64,000 nt of DNA from Colwellia psychrerythraea (GTDB lineage: Bacteria; Pseudomonadota; Gammaproteobacteria; Enterobacterales; Alteromonadaceae), in NCBI RefSeq assembly GCF_000764225.1, contig NZ_JQED01000053.1:1-64000 (forward strand). The letters run 5' to 3'. A program made the position numbers and the translations under genes. Shown in pieces: positions 7,973-16,003 of this stretch. How positions within the stretch are numbered: position 1 is the first letter of the stretch; the number at the start of each line of letters is the position of its first letter. The notes under the pieces were generated by a model, which saw only the letters and a list, made by a program, of their open reading frames with translations, made no database searches and was not told where the DNA came from.

Positions 7973-7996
7973 ATTATTCAGCAAGTATCAGCTCTC

Positions 7997-8033
7997 ATTA
8001 AAATGGCAACCATAGGTTGCCATTTTAAATTTT
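7997..8033 (+). terminator. Intrinsic terminator
   Basis: Perfect 12-bp stem AAAATGGCAACC (8000-8011) / GGTTGCCATTTT (8015-8026) with a 3-base loop, A-rich before and T-rich after. It can work in both directions and closes the secreted-protein gene. Confidence 0.85.
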
Positions 8034-8178
8034 AAGGAGTAATGGTACTGTGTTTTGTTCTATATATTATCTGTACAAGATGAGCGTGAGCGTAAAACTA
8101 TGATGCGGAAAACTCTATCAAATGCTTTTGCTGTTTAGCTGAGCTAGAATCTTCCCAGTAAAAAATGATTACTTCAAA

Positions 8179-8553
8179 CTACCTTAATTGTAATCCAGAC
8201 CAAGAACGTGTCAGCGCCCAAACGGCTATGACAATAAATATGGTATGGACAAAGGTAAAATAGGTAATGACATAAACCCATGTCCAAGCAGAATGAAAGC
8301 CCCCTAAGACTACCATCAAGGCTGAAACAATACCGAGTGCAATAAAAGCAATAATATTAAGTTTTATGCCTAATTTTGCGTGATAATAACCGATGCCGTT
8401 GGCAGGCATATTCTTGATAGTGAGTATCAACCAAATAAAGGCAATACCAGGCAAAAAAGTAAGGTTTAACAGTGAAGCTAGTGCGGCATTAGATGCTTGT
8501 TTAGTTTGCTGTTTATCAACTGATATTTTCGTATCCGTTTGTGTTAATACCAT
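8179..8553 (-). CDS. Small inner-membrane protein, DUF4870-like
   Basis: 124 residues from ATG 8551-8553, chosen because GGGA lies about 7 bases upstream; the frame is open 14 codons further without an SD. After a polar N-terminus (TQTDTKISVDKQQTKQASNA) come three membrane segments: LLNLTFLPGIAFIWLILTI, IIAFIALGIVSALMVVLGG and VYVITYFTFVHTIFIVIAVW. The segment YYHAKLGIKLNI between helices 1 and 2 resembles the HxxxALNxQ stretch of DUF4870 proteins. Role unknown. Transcribed away from cueR/copA's upstream genes but on the same strand, with 273 bases between, so probably separate. Confidence 0.65.
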   Translation of the reverse strand: MVLTQTDTKISVDKQQTKQASNAALASLLNLTFLPGIAFIWLILTIKNMPANGIGYYHAKLGIKLNIIAFIALGIVSALMVVLGGFHSAWTWVYVITYFTFVHTIFIVIAVWALTRSWSGLQLR

Positions 8554-8826
8554 AAGTAATCCCTTTACGTTTATTTGTATAATTAGCAATAACAAAAACT
8601 TAGAATAAAACCAAGAGTAAAATAATTACTTTGATTGAAAGTTGTTTAAGAACAATAAATATTCTAGTTTTTAGTTAGGCCTTTTTTAGTGTCTATATTT
8701 GATTATAGTTTATATCCGAATGGCTAGAGCTAGGCGACTTAACCTCAACCCCGTTATTTTCATCATTACACGCTTAACGTTAGTTTGAAGTGGCAATATC
8801 CGGTTTATTCCTCTAATTTTCCGGCT

Positions 8827-9237
8827 TTATTCAGATGAAAATTGAGCTAATCCTTCTAAGATAGGGCAGTCAGGGCTATCGTCACCATCACATTTATCAG
8901 CGAGTTTTTGTAATACTTCTCTCATTTGCTCTAGCTCCACTATTTTTTCATTTATCTCGTGTAAATGACTCAGTGCTAATTGCTTTACGTCGCGACTTTC
9001 TCTATCAGTGTCGAGCCAGAAATTGAGCAGTGACTGAATTTCTGTCATGGAAAAGCCTAAATTTCGCGCACGACGGATAAAGCCCAGTTGTTGCAACTGC
9101 CCTTGATTATAAAGTCGATAACCTGAGGCAGTGCGATTAGCTTCTTTCAACACGCCAATTTCTTCATAGTAGCGGATCATTTTGGCTGATACCCCTGTTA
9201 AACTAGCGGCTTTGCCAATGGTGACAAGTTTATCCAT
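8827..9237 (-). CDS. cueR: Cu(I)-responsive MerR-family activator CueR
   Basis: 136 residues. The MerR winged helix (ITIGKAASLTGVSAKMIRYYEE-type start, then GYRLYNQGQLQQLGFIRRAR) is followed by a long dimer helix. The metal loop is KCDGDDSPDCPI, with Cys116 and Cys124 spaced as the two Cu(I)-binding Cys of E. coli CueR. CueR senses cytoplasmic Cu(I) (also Ag/Au) and twists the copA promoter into an active form. It is the second gene of the copA-cueR operon, starting one base after the copA stop, so it controls its own synthesis. The cognate promoter is visible upstream of copA. Confidence 0.93.
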   Translation of the reverse strand: MDKLVTIGKAASLTGVSAKMIRYYEEIGVLKEANRTASGYRLYNQGQLQQLGFIRRARNLGFSMTEIQSLLNFWLDTDRESRDVKQLALSHLHEINEKIVELEQMREVLQKLADKCDGDDSPDCPILEGLAQFSSE

Positions 9238-9238
9238 G

Positions 9239-11620
9239 TTATTTCTCCTTAAGTGTCCAGCGCTGTAATAACAATGCGTTACTGACTACAAATAAACTAC
9301 TAAATGCCATCGCTGCACCTGCAATAATAGGGTCAAGATAACCAAAGGCCGCAAGTGGAATTCCCACCGTATTAAAGATAAAGGCCCAAAAAAGGTTTTG
9401 CTGTATTTTTCGATAAGTCTGTTTTGCAATGAGCAATGCTGTGGGTACTAAGCTTGGCTTACTACGCATTAGCGTGAAAGAAGCTGCGCTAACTGCAACA
9501 TCAGTTCCCGATGCCATTGCCATGCCCAAATCTGCTTGTGCTAACGCTGGAGCATCATTAATGCCATCACCAACCATAGCTACCTGATAACCTTGCTCTT
9601 GATATTGCAGAATATATTTAGCTTTATCTGCCGGCAGTACCTCAGCCTTAAAATCATCTAACTGCAAAGCTGTCGCTACCGATGTTGCACTAGCTTGGTT
9701 GTCACCGGTAAGCATAGCAACCTTGATACCTTGTTGTTGCAATACCCTAACCGCAGGTAGCGCGTCAGGCTTGAGTTTATCGCTAAAACAAAATAGGCCA
9801 AGTATTGTTAGCTGATCATTTCGTTGACTTGCTAACCAAGAAACAGAAGCGCCCACTATTTTTATTTGATCGCTTGGTAGTTTTACGCCTAACGTTTGCA
9901 TCCAATGACTACTGCCCATCAAGAGCAAATTGTCATCGGTCTTACCTTTGACACCATAACCCGCAACAACCTGAAACTCCTCGACAGCGATTGGTAATGT
10001 CCCTTTGGCTAATGCTTTTTCAGCCACGGCTTTCCCTAATGGGTGTTCACTGTTTATTTGTAGGGAATAGGCGAACTGTAATACTGCTTCTTCATTGCCA
10101 TTAATGACCATCATCTCATTTACAACAGGTTTACCTTGGGTCAACGTGCCTGTTTTATCAAAGACCACTAAGTCGATTTGTTTTGCCTGCTCTAAGGCCA
10201 CAGCGTCTTTAACTAATACGCCTAACCTGGCAGCGGTTCCTGTGCCAGCCATGATGGCTGCAGGGGTTGCCAAGCCAAGTGCGCAAGGGCAGGCAATAAC
10301 TAACACGGCTACCGCATTAAGAATGCCATTGGTCCAGTCATTAAATACTAAGCCAGTTACTAATAAGGTACTAAGTGCGACGACTAACACCACAGGAATG
10401 AAGATATTACTGACTTTATCTACTATGGCTTGTACGGGGGCTTTTGCGCCTTGGGCTTGTTCTACGAGTTCAATGATCTTAAATAAGGTCGATTCGGTGC
10501 CAACGCTCGTGGCACGGATCTCCAAAATGCCGTCTAAGTTCAGTGAGCCACCCGTGACCATATCACCTGCTTTTTTACTTACCGGAATTGATTCACCACT
10601 GATCAATGCTTCATCCAGATGACTATTTCCTTGCAAAATTTCACCATCAACAGAGACTCTTTCACCTGGCATTATTTTGACTTTTTCACCTGATTGTACT
10701 GAAGAAGCAGGTACTTGTTGCCAGTCCCCTAGGCGTTGTACGGTTGCTTCAACAGGTTTTAAATTTTCCAACGCTCTAAGTGCAGCCGTTGTTCGACGTT
10801 TAGCTTTGTGCTCTAAATACTTACCTAGCAGCACTAGGGTTATTACTGCGCTACTACTTTCAAAATACAGGTGCGGCATGCCATGAGGGCTATCAAAACT
10901 CCACCACAAATATAACGAGAGGCCGTAAGCTGCACTAGTACCGATGGAGACTAGAAGATCCATGTTGCCAATGCCAGCTTTTAATGCCCCCCAGCCGGCA
11001 CGATAAAAACGAGCGCCAAAATAGAATTGAACAGGTGTAGCAAGCAGCCATTGCCACACAGGTGGTAACATCCATTGTTGAGAAATTAACATGCCTAACA
11101 TAGGTAACACTAAGGGCAGAGTAAATAGAGCGGCGCCTAATACGGGCCACCAAGCTTTTTCATAAAAAACTTGGTGCTGACTGACTTGCGTTGTCACCTT
11201 GTCACTTTTCAAAGTGATAAAGTGGTAACCCGCTTGCGTTACGGCTTGCTCTAGTTGTTCTTCGGAGACAAATAATAAAGTCTTTACTTGTACGTGTTCG
11301 GTGGCTAAATTGACAGACGCACTAACCACGCCAGTGATTTTTAGTAATGCCTGTTCGACTCTCTTCACACAAGATGCACAGCTCATTTTTCCAATACCAA
11401 ATTGCCTTACTTTTACAGGCACTTGATAACCAGTCTCGATAACAGCCTCAATTAATTCATTCTGGCTTGCCGTCCCTTGAATAATTGCGGTATCCGTTGC
11501 GAGGTTGACCGATACCTCAGTCACGCCAATAACTTTGTTTAGCGCTTTTTCAACACGACCTACACATGAAGCACAGGTTAAACCGTCAATTTTAAGTTGT
11601 GTAGTCGTATTCATAGCCAT
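9239..11620 (-). CDS. copA: Cu(I)-exporting P1B-type ATPase CopA
   Basis: 793 residues. Two heavy-metal-binding domains carry CASC motifs at C16/C19 and C81/C84. Eight membrane helices follow, with the metal-site CPC in VIACPCALGLATPAA (helix 6). The actuator loop is LISGESIPVSK, the phosphorylation site VVFDKTGTLTQGK, the nucleotide-binding SEHPLGKAV (HP motif), and the hinge MVGDGINDAPALAQADLGMA. All catalytic residues of a Cu(I) pump are present, so it should export Cu(I) from cytoplasm to periplasm using ATP. It leads a two-gene operon with cueR and has a MerR-type promoter at 11652-11682. The start is ATG 11618-11620; a second ATG two codons on is equally placed relative to GAG. Confidence 0.95.
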   Translation of the reverse strand: MAMNTTTQLKIDGLTCASCVGRVEKALNKVIGVTEVSVNLATDTAIIQGTASQNELIEAVIETGYQVPVKVRQFGIGKMSCASCVKRVEQALLKITGVVSASVNLATEHVQVKTLLFVSEEQLEQAVTQAGYHFITLKSDKVTTQVSQHQVFYEKAWWPVLGAALFTLPLVLPMLGMLISQQWMLPPVWQWLLATPVQFYFGARFYRAGWGALKAGIGNMDLLVSIGTSAAYGLSLYLWWSFDSPHGMPHLYFESSSAVITLVLLGKYLEHKAKRRTTAALRALENLKPVEATVQRLGDWQQVPASSVQSGEKVKIMPGERVSVDGEILQGNSHLDEALISGESIPVSKKAGDMVTGGSLNLDGILEIRATSVGTESTLFKIIELVEQAQGAKAPVQAIVDKVSNIFIPVVLVVALSTLLVTGLVFNDWTNGILNAVAVLVIACPCALGLATPAAIMAGTGTAARLGVLVKDAVALEQAKQIDLVVFDKTGTLTQGKPVVNEMMVINGNEEAVLQFAYSLQINSEHPLGKAVAEKALAKGTLPIAVEEFQVVAGYGVKGKTDDNLLLMGSSHWMQTLGVKLPSDQIKIVGASVSWLASQRNDQLTILGLFCFSDKLKPDALPAVRVLQQQGIKVAMLTGDNQASATSVATALQLDDFKAEVLPADKAKYILQYQEQGYQVAMVGDGINDAPALAQADLGMAMASGTDVAVSAASFTLMRSKPSLVPTALLIAKQTYRKIQQNLFWAFIFNTVGIPLAAFGYLDPIIAGAAMAFSSLFVVSNALLLQRWTLKEK

Positions 11621-11651
11621 CTCATTTTAGTTGGTTAGTAGAACTAATCTG

Positions 11652-11682
11652 AGGTTAAAGCTTACCACGATAGGAAGGTCAA
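11652..11682 (-). promoter_or_regulatory. CueR-type promoter of copA
   Basis: Read on the minus strand: -35 TTGACC, a 19-base spacer TTCCTATCGTGGTAAGCTT, -10 TAACCT. The 19-bp spacing is the hallmark of MerR-family promoters. ACCTTCC plus the partial right half GTAAGCT matches the CueR operator (ACCTTCC-N7-GGAAGGT). It begins about 30 bases upstream of copA. Confidence 0.85.
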
Positions 11683-11781
11683 TGTTTTTAAGATAAATGG
11701 TGTTGAAAGTGAAAATTAATTGTTTGATTGACGTTATTTTATTGGGAGGAGAACAAAACCAAGTAATAAGGGGAGTTAACA

Positions 11782-11922
11782 ATGACACCTATAAATACGG
11801 CTAATATACTCGTTAGCTTTGTTTACCTGCTCAATATTAGTAAAGTAAGTCCTTCAATTTTGGTATTTCTCAGTATATTTTTTAAAAATTTTCGTCTTTT
11901 TAAGCACTATTGCGTCTTATAG
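11782..11922 (+). CDS. Possible small peptide upstream of the GST-like gene
   Basis: A 46-codon frame from ATG 11782 preceded by AAGGGGAG (11768-11775), one of the best SD sequences in the window. The product is MTPINTANILVSFVYLLNIS, then hydrophobic ILVFLSIFF, then a basic FKNFRLFKHYCVL end. It stops 29 bases before the GST start, so it may be a leader or a small membrane peptide in the same transcript. No homologue recognised; length and composition alone do not prove it. Confidence 0.3.
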   Translation: MTPINTANILVSFVYLLNISKVSPSILVFLSIFFKNFRLFKHYCVL

Positions 11923-11951
11923 GTAATTCCATTAAAAAAGAAGTCAATAAA

Positions 11952-12653
11952 ATGCTTAAAATAGTTAGTTTTAAAATATGTCCATTTGTTCAACGTGTGA
12001 CTGCTGCACTGGAAGCAAAAAAAATTCCTTATGAGATTGAGTACATCAACCTTAATGACAAACCACAATGGTTTTTAGATATTTCACCTAACGGCCAAGT
12101 ACCCATTTTAGTCACTGAAAATGGCAGCACGTTATTTGAGTCAGACGCAATCATAGAATACATAGATGATGAGTTTGGTGATTTAGAGTCCAATTTATCA
12201 AATGAAGATAAGGCAATAGACCGAGCCTGGAGTTATCTGGCAGCAAAACACTACTTAACTCAATGTGGAACAATGGGCAGCAAAAGCAAAAGCAAAAGCA
12301 CTTTTGAAGAGCGTACAGCTAACTTTATAAAATCGTTTGAAAAGGTTGAGCAAAAATTGACGGGTGACACAACTTTTTTCAAATCCGATGAATTAAGTAA
12401 AGTTGATATTGCTTGGTTGCCTTTGTTACATCGCGCTGCAATTATTAAAGAGCATAGTGGTTTTGACTTTTTGTGTGGTTTACCTAAAGTACAAGCTTGG
12501 CAAAAAGCACTATTGGCAACCGGTCTTGCTGAAAGCTCAGTGGCTAATGACTTTGTTGAACGTTTCAGTGATTTTTATTTGACTAATACCTATCTGGCTG
12601 AGAATAAAGATATTGTCGCTAATGCTTGCATTTCAACAAGTTGTTGCGATTAA
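11952..12653 (+). CDS. Glutathione S-transferase-like protein with Cys-rich tail
   Basis: 233 residues from ATG 11952, chosen because the thioredoxin-fold strand starts there (MLKIVSFKICPFVQRVTAAL); the open frame upstream begins at a TTG. The N-terminal GST domain has ICPF, as in omega-type GSTs and glutaredoxin-like enzymes where Cys is catalytic, then NGQVPILV and ESDAIIEYIDDEF. The C-terminal domain is all-helical (about 90-215). Odd features: a hexanucleotide repeat gives GSKSKSKSKS (about residues 110-119), and the last residues are CISTSCCD, a potential thiol or metal site. It lies 77 bases ahead of the SigZ gene, which also ends in a Cys-rich tail. Confidence 0.8.
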   Translation: MLKIVSFKICPFVQRVTAALEAKKIPYEIEYINLNDKPQWFLDISPNGQVPILVTENGSTLFESDAIIEYIDDEFGDLESNLSNEDKAIDRAWSYLAAKHYLTQCGTMGSKSKSKSTFEERTANFIKSFEKVEQKLTGDTTFFKSDELSKVDIAWLPLLHRAAIIKEHSGFDFLCGLPKVQAWQKALLATGLAESSVANDFVERFSDFYLTNTYLAENKDIVANACISTSCCD

Positions 12654-12730
12654 TTACTCGATATAAAATTACCAATTTATCATTGATTATGGATAGGTTG
12701 GTTTTTGTTTAATCACCTGGGGGCAATACA

Positions 12731-13273
12731 TTGAATATACAGAATATATGGACAGAGTATCAATCTAGCCTGAAATCTTTTTTGCACAGTAAAGTAGGAA
12801 ACCCTGATGATGTCGATGATTTGTTACAGGATATTTTAATTAAAACTCACAAAAGTCTTCATTCAATTAAGGACAATGAAAAAATCAAATCCTGGATTTT
12901 TCAAATCGCTAATAACACCATAATTGATTTTTATCGTCAAAATAATAAAAGACAAGCGTTAACTGCTGAGGACTTATGGTATCAGCAAGAAGAGCCTCAA
13001 ATCATCAAGGAGTTGTCCTTATGTGTTTTACCTTTTATTAAAGGTTTACCTAAAGAAGATGCTGATCTTCTTATGGCAATTGAGATAGAAGGACTATCTC
13101 AAAAGGATTATGCAGCACGCAATAACATTAACTATTCAACGCTAAAGTCGCGCGTTAAAAAAAGTCGAAATAAACTTTATAGCTTGTTCAGCAACTGTTG
13201 TGATTTTTCCATTGATAGTAAAGGAAACCTTAGCCAATTCAAACAAAGAAGTACGAGTTGCAGCCGTTGTTAA
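12731..13273 (+). CDS. sigZ: ECF RNA polymerase sigma factor SigZ
   Basis: 180 residues. Region 2 reads NIQNIWTEYQSSLKSFLHSK, DDVDDLLQDILIKTHKSL, and KIKSWIFQIANNTIIDFYRQ. Region 4 reads GLSQKDYAARNNINYSTLKS. This matches the SigZ subgroup. Start TTG 12731 is taken because GGGGG lies just upstream and the family begins (M)NIQ-W-EY. The C-terminus adds about 25 residues with Cys: NCCDFSIDSKG...STSCSRC, which recurs in SigZ proteins and could bind metal or respond to thiol oxidation. No anti-sigma gene is adjacent. The neighbour is a GST-like gene with a similar CxSTSCC end, suggesting a redox or metal stress pair (inference). Confidence 0.88.
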   Translation: MNIQNIWTEYQSSLKSFLHSKVGNPDDVDDLLQDILIKTHKSLHSIKDNEKIKSWIFQIANNTIIDFYRQNNKRQALTAEDLWYQQEEPQIIKELSLCVLPFIKGLPKEDADLLMAIEIEGLSQKDYAARNNINYSTLKSRVKKSRNKLYSLFSNCCDFSIDSKGNLSQFKQRSTSCSRC

Positions 13274-13556
13274 AAGAGCTATTCTGACAAGATAGCATGC
13301 GTTTTAGTATCATTCGCGACGCTGCGTCTATGTATGACTGGGCATTATTTATCTAGATATTCTTTGGATAAGGGGATAAACATAGGGGAGTAAATTCCTC
13401 ATACTTTAGCATGATGATGATTAAGTTGTAATTTTTTATCTTGTTGTAATGTATAGTTTTATTTTTATTTTATCGCTTTGTAACGAGTTTCGCTCTGATT
13501 GATTTTTAACGAAGACTACACCATTATCAGCGTTAATAATCATCTCAGGAATATTT

Positions 13557-15896
13557 ATGAAACGCGTCCCAGCCTCTATATGTTTTTTTATTACTTTGCC
13601 TGTTTTAGGGCAAGATTTACCAGATATTGAAAAAATCAATGTTTACGGTCAAACGCCACTGTCTACCTCTATGGTAAGTGATTACAGTGCCTTTGGTAGT
13701 GTACAAACAATCGATTCGCAAGCATTGGTGAAATCACAAGCCATCTCTCTGGCTGAACATATGAAAAACCAGCTGACCAGTTTGCATATAAATGACGTGC
13801 AAAATAATCCTTTTCAACCTGATGTTCAATACCGAGGGTTTACCGCTTCACCATTATTGGGCTTACCTCAGGGGATTTCTGTTTATCTAAATGGCGTTCG
13901 ATTTAATGAACCCTTCGGTGATACCGTTAACTGGGATTTAATTCCTCTTGCCGCGCTAGAAACTGTCGCTTTATACTCTGGTTCAAACCCAGCGTTTGGT
14001 CAAAACACCTTAGGTGGCGCACTGGCGCTACAGACAAAAAATGGTTTTAGCTATACACAAAATGAAGTTGAAGCTCGTTTTGGTAGTTTCGGACAACAAC
14101 AATATACCCTGCAATCTGGCGGTAATAAGGGCCATTGGGGTTATTATGTTATTGCTAATAAGTATCAAGAAGATGGTTGGCGAGATCATTCTGAAAGTGA
14201 ATTACAGCAGATGCTTGCAACCCTGACTTATGCCAGTGAAGCTCGCACCATAGACTTAATTTTTTCTGCCAATAATAACGAGATGCTTGGTAATGGCGCT
14301 GTACCAGAAAAGCTCGCTGGATTAGCGGGTAGGAGTGCCATTTATACCCAACCGGATAAAACAGATACCAGTTTTCAGCAGTTTATTATTAAAGCCGACA
14401 ATGTGATTAACGAGCAAATGTCATGGCAGGCAAATGCTTATTATCGTCAAAACGAAATCAACAGCTTAAATGGTGATGACAGTGATTATGAAGAGTGTGA
14501 GTCAGGTTCGCTTTATAGTTTGTGTGAAGAGGAAGAAGATGACTCTTTAGAACGCGTTCATTTTGTCGGTTATGATGAAGATGTTTGGTTAAGTGAACTA
14601 ACTGATATTGATGCAGATGATATCGATGGTACCTTAAATACTGGCTTCACGGATAATGAAAGTTATGGTGCTGCGTTGCAATGGGTTGCATTAAGTCACT
14701 TTGACGCTTCTGACTCTTTCTACGCTATTGATAATGAATTTATTTTTGGTTTGGGCGTAGATCAAGCGCAAATTAGTTTTAACAGCGATACCCAATTTGG
14801 CATACTTCATAATGAAACCGTCGATGATGACAGATCGGTAACCGGCATCGGTTTGTATGATAGTGAATCTCGTGTCTATTTAAAGGTGAGAACGCAACAG
14901 CAACACCTTTACTTTTTAAATGCGACGACCTTTGGGGAAAATTTTACCTTTAACCTAGCTGGGCGATACAACTACACTGATGTGAGCATGAGAGATCAAA
15001 TAGAGACAGGCAAAGGTTCACTTAACGGTGAGCATGTTTTTCATCGTTTTAATCCCGCTATTTCTGTTAACTACCAGCTGAATCAAGAATACACAGTTAA
15101 GTTGAGTTACAGTGAATCTTCACGTACACCAAGCCCTGCTGAATTGAGTTGTGCTGATGAAGAAGATCCGTGCAAACTACCCAATGCTTTTGTGGCCGAT
15201 CCTCCACTTGAGCAAGTTGTTGCCAAAACAACAGAAGCATCTTTACATTACGATAATGAAAGATTTTCAGCGTTAGCCACAGTGTTTTCAACCTTGAGTT
15301 TTCAAGACATTATCTTTCAGCAAGCGGGTGAAAGATCAAACGAAGGATATTTTGTCAATATTGATAAAACGCAACGACAAGGAGTAGAGCTTGCTTTTTC
15401 TACTCGAGTTGGTGATGTTGATTTTAGTGGGAGTTACAATTATTTAAAAGCGACATTTGAATCACCTTTTGTCTCTTTTAGTCCAGTGAATCCTTTAGGG
15501 CCAAACAGACAAGTTAACCCGGGTGATGAAATTCCAGGGCAGCCTCAAAACCAATTTAAATTTCATATAAATTGGTTGGTCAACGAGCAGGTTAATGTCG
15601 GCACTGAATTTTTATATGCTTCTTCATCGTATTATCGTGGTGATGAATCAAATGAAAATAAACAAATACCGGGTTATTCGGTTACCAATATTTATTTTAA
15701 TTATCAAATTAATGAGCAATTGCGTTTATCTGCCAAAGTGGATAATTTATTTGACCGCGAATTTGATACCTTTGGTACCTACGGTGAAGCCGATGAAGTG
15801 TTAGGTGAATTATACCCAGATACGGAATTTGATGAATATTTTGTCGGCCCATCAAGACCACGCGCTATCAGCGTAAGTCTAAACTATCAATTTTAA
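13557..15896 (+). CDS. TonB-dependent outer-membrane receptor
   Basis: 779 residues. A signal peptide (about 18 residues, ending PVLGQ) is followed by a TonB box-like stretch IEKINVYGQ. The plug is SLAEHMKNQLTSLHINDVQN, VQYRGFTASPLLGLPQGISV, YLNGVRFNEPFGDTVNWDLI and NPAFGQNTLGGALALQTK. The rest is a 22-strand barrel with aromatic-rich strands, ending SVSLNYQF with the terminal Phe of outer-membrane barrels. It imports a ligand across the outer membrane using TonB-ExbBD energy. An acidic extracellular insert at about 305-365 (EECESGS...CEEEEDDS...DIDADDIDG) is unusual and could bind divalent or trivalent cations. SD is weak (AGGAAT). Second receptor and ABC importer follow. Confidence 0.9.
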   Translation: MKRVPASICFFITLPVLGQDLPDIEKINVYGQTPLSTSMVSDYSAFGSVQTIDSQALVKSQAISLAEHMKNQLTSLHINDVQNNPFQPDVQYRGFTASPLLGLPQGISVYLNGVRFNEPFGDTVNWDLIPLAALETVALYSGSNPAFGQNTLGGALALQTKNGFSYTQNEVEARFGSFGQQQYTLQSGGNKGHWGYYVIANKYQEDGWRDHSESELQQMLATLTYASEARTIDLIFSANNNEMLGNGAVPEKLAGLAGRSAIYTQPDKTDTSFQQFIIKADNVINEQMSWQANAYYRQNEINSLNGDDSDYEECESGSLYSLCEEEEDDSLERVHFVGYDEDVWLSELTDIDADDIDGTLNTGFTDNESYGAALQWVALSHFDASDSFYAIDNEFIFGLGVDQAQISFNSDTQFGILHNETVDDDRSVTGIGLYDSESRVYLKVRTQQQHLYFLNATTFGENFTFNLAGRYNYTDVSMRDQIETGKGSLNGEHVFHRFNPAISVNYQLNQEYTVKLSYSESSRTPSPAELSCADEEDPCKLPNAFVADPPLEQVVAKTTEASLHYDNERFSALATVFSTLSFQDIIFQQAGERSNEGYFVNIDKTQRQGVELAFSTRVGDVDFSGSYNYLKATFESPFVSFSPVNPLGPNRQVNPGDEIPGQPQNQFKFHINWLVNEQVNVGTEFLYASSSYYRGDESNENKQIPGYSVTNIYFNYQINEQLRLSAKVDNLFDREFDTFGTYGEADEVLGELYPDTEFDEYFVGPSRPRAISVSLNYQF

Positions 15897-15916
15897 CTTA
15901 TTTGAATTGCTAAAGA

Positions 15917-15986
15917 ACTGCTGCAACGGCACTCACTAAAAGACGAGGGTTGTCATACTAAAGGAGGAAAGCATTGTTGCAGCAGT
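15917..15986. repeat. Inverted repeat between the two TonB receptor genes
   Basis: ACTGCTGCAAC (15917-15927) and GTTGCAGCAGT (15976-15986) are perfect 11-bp complements separated by 48 bases. The enclosed sequence contains AAAGGAGG (15959-15966), a consensus SD not at a usual distance from an annotated start. It ends 17 bases before the second receptor's ATG. Folding would bring an SD-like sequence into or near a stem, so this may be a terminator, an RNA control element or an operator pair. Confidence 0.5.
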
Positions 15987-16003
15987 CAGAATAGGATTAG
16001 GGT

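Noticed and set aside
10095..10622. Antisense 175-codon frame in copA
   Set aside because: Shadow of a real, fully conserved CopA on the other strand.
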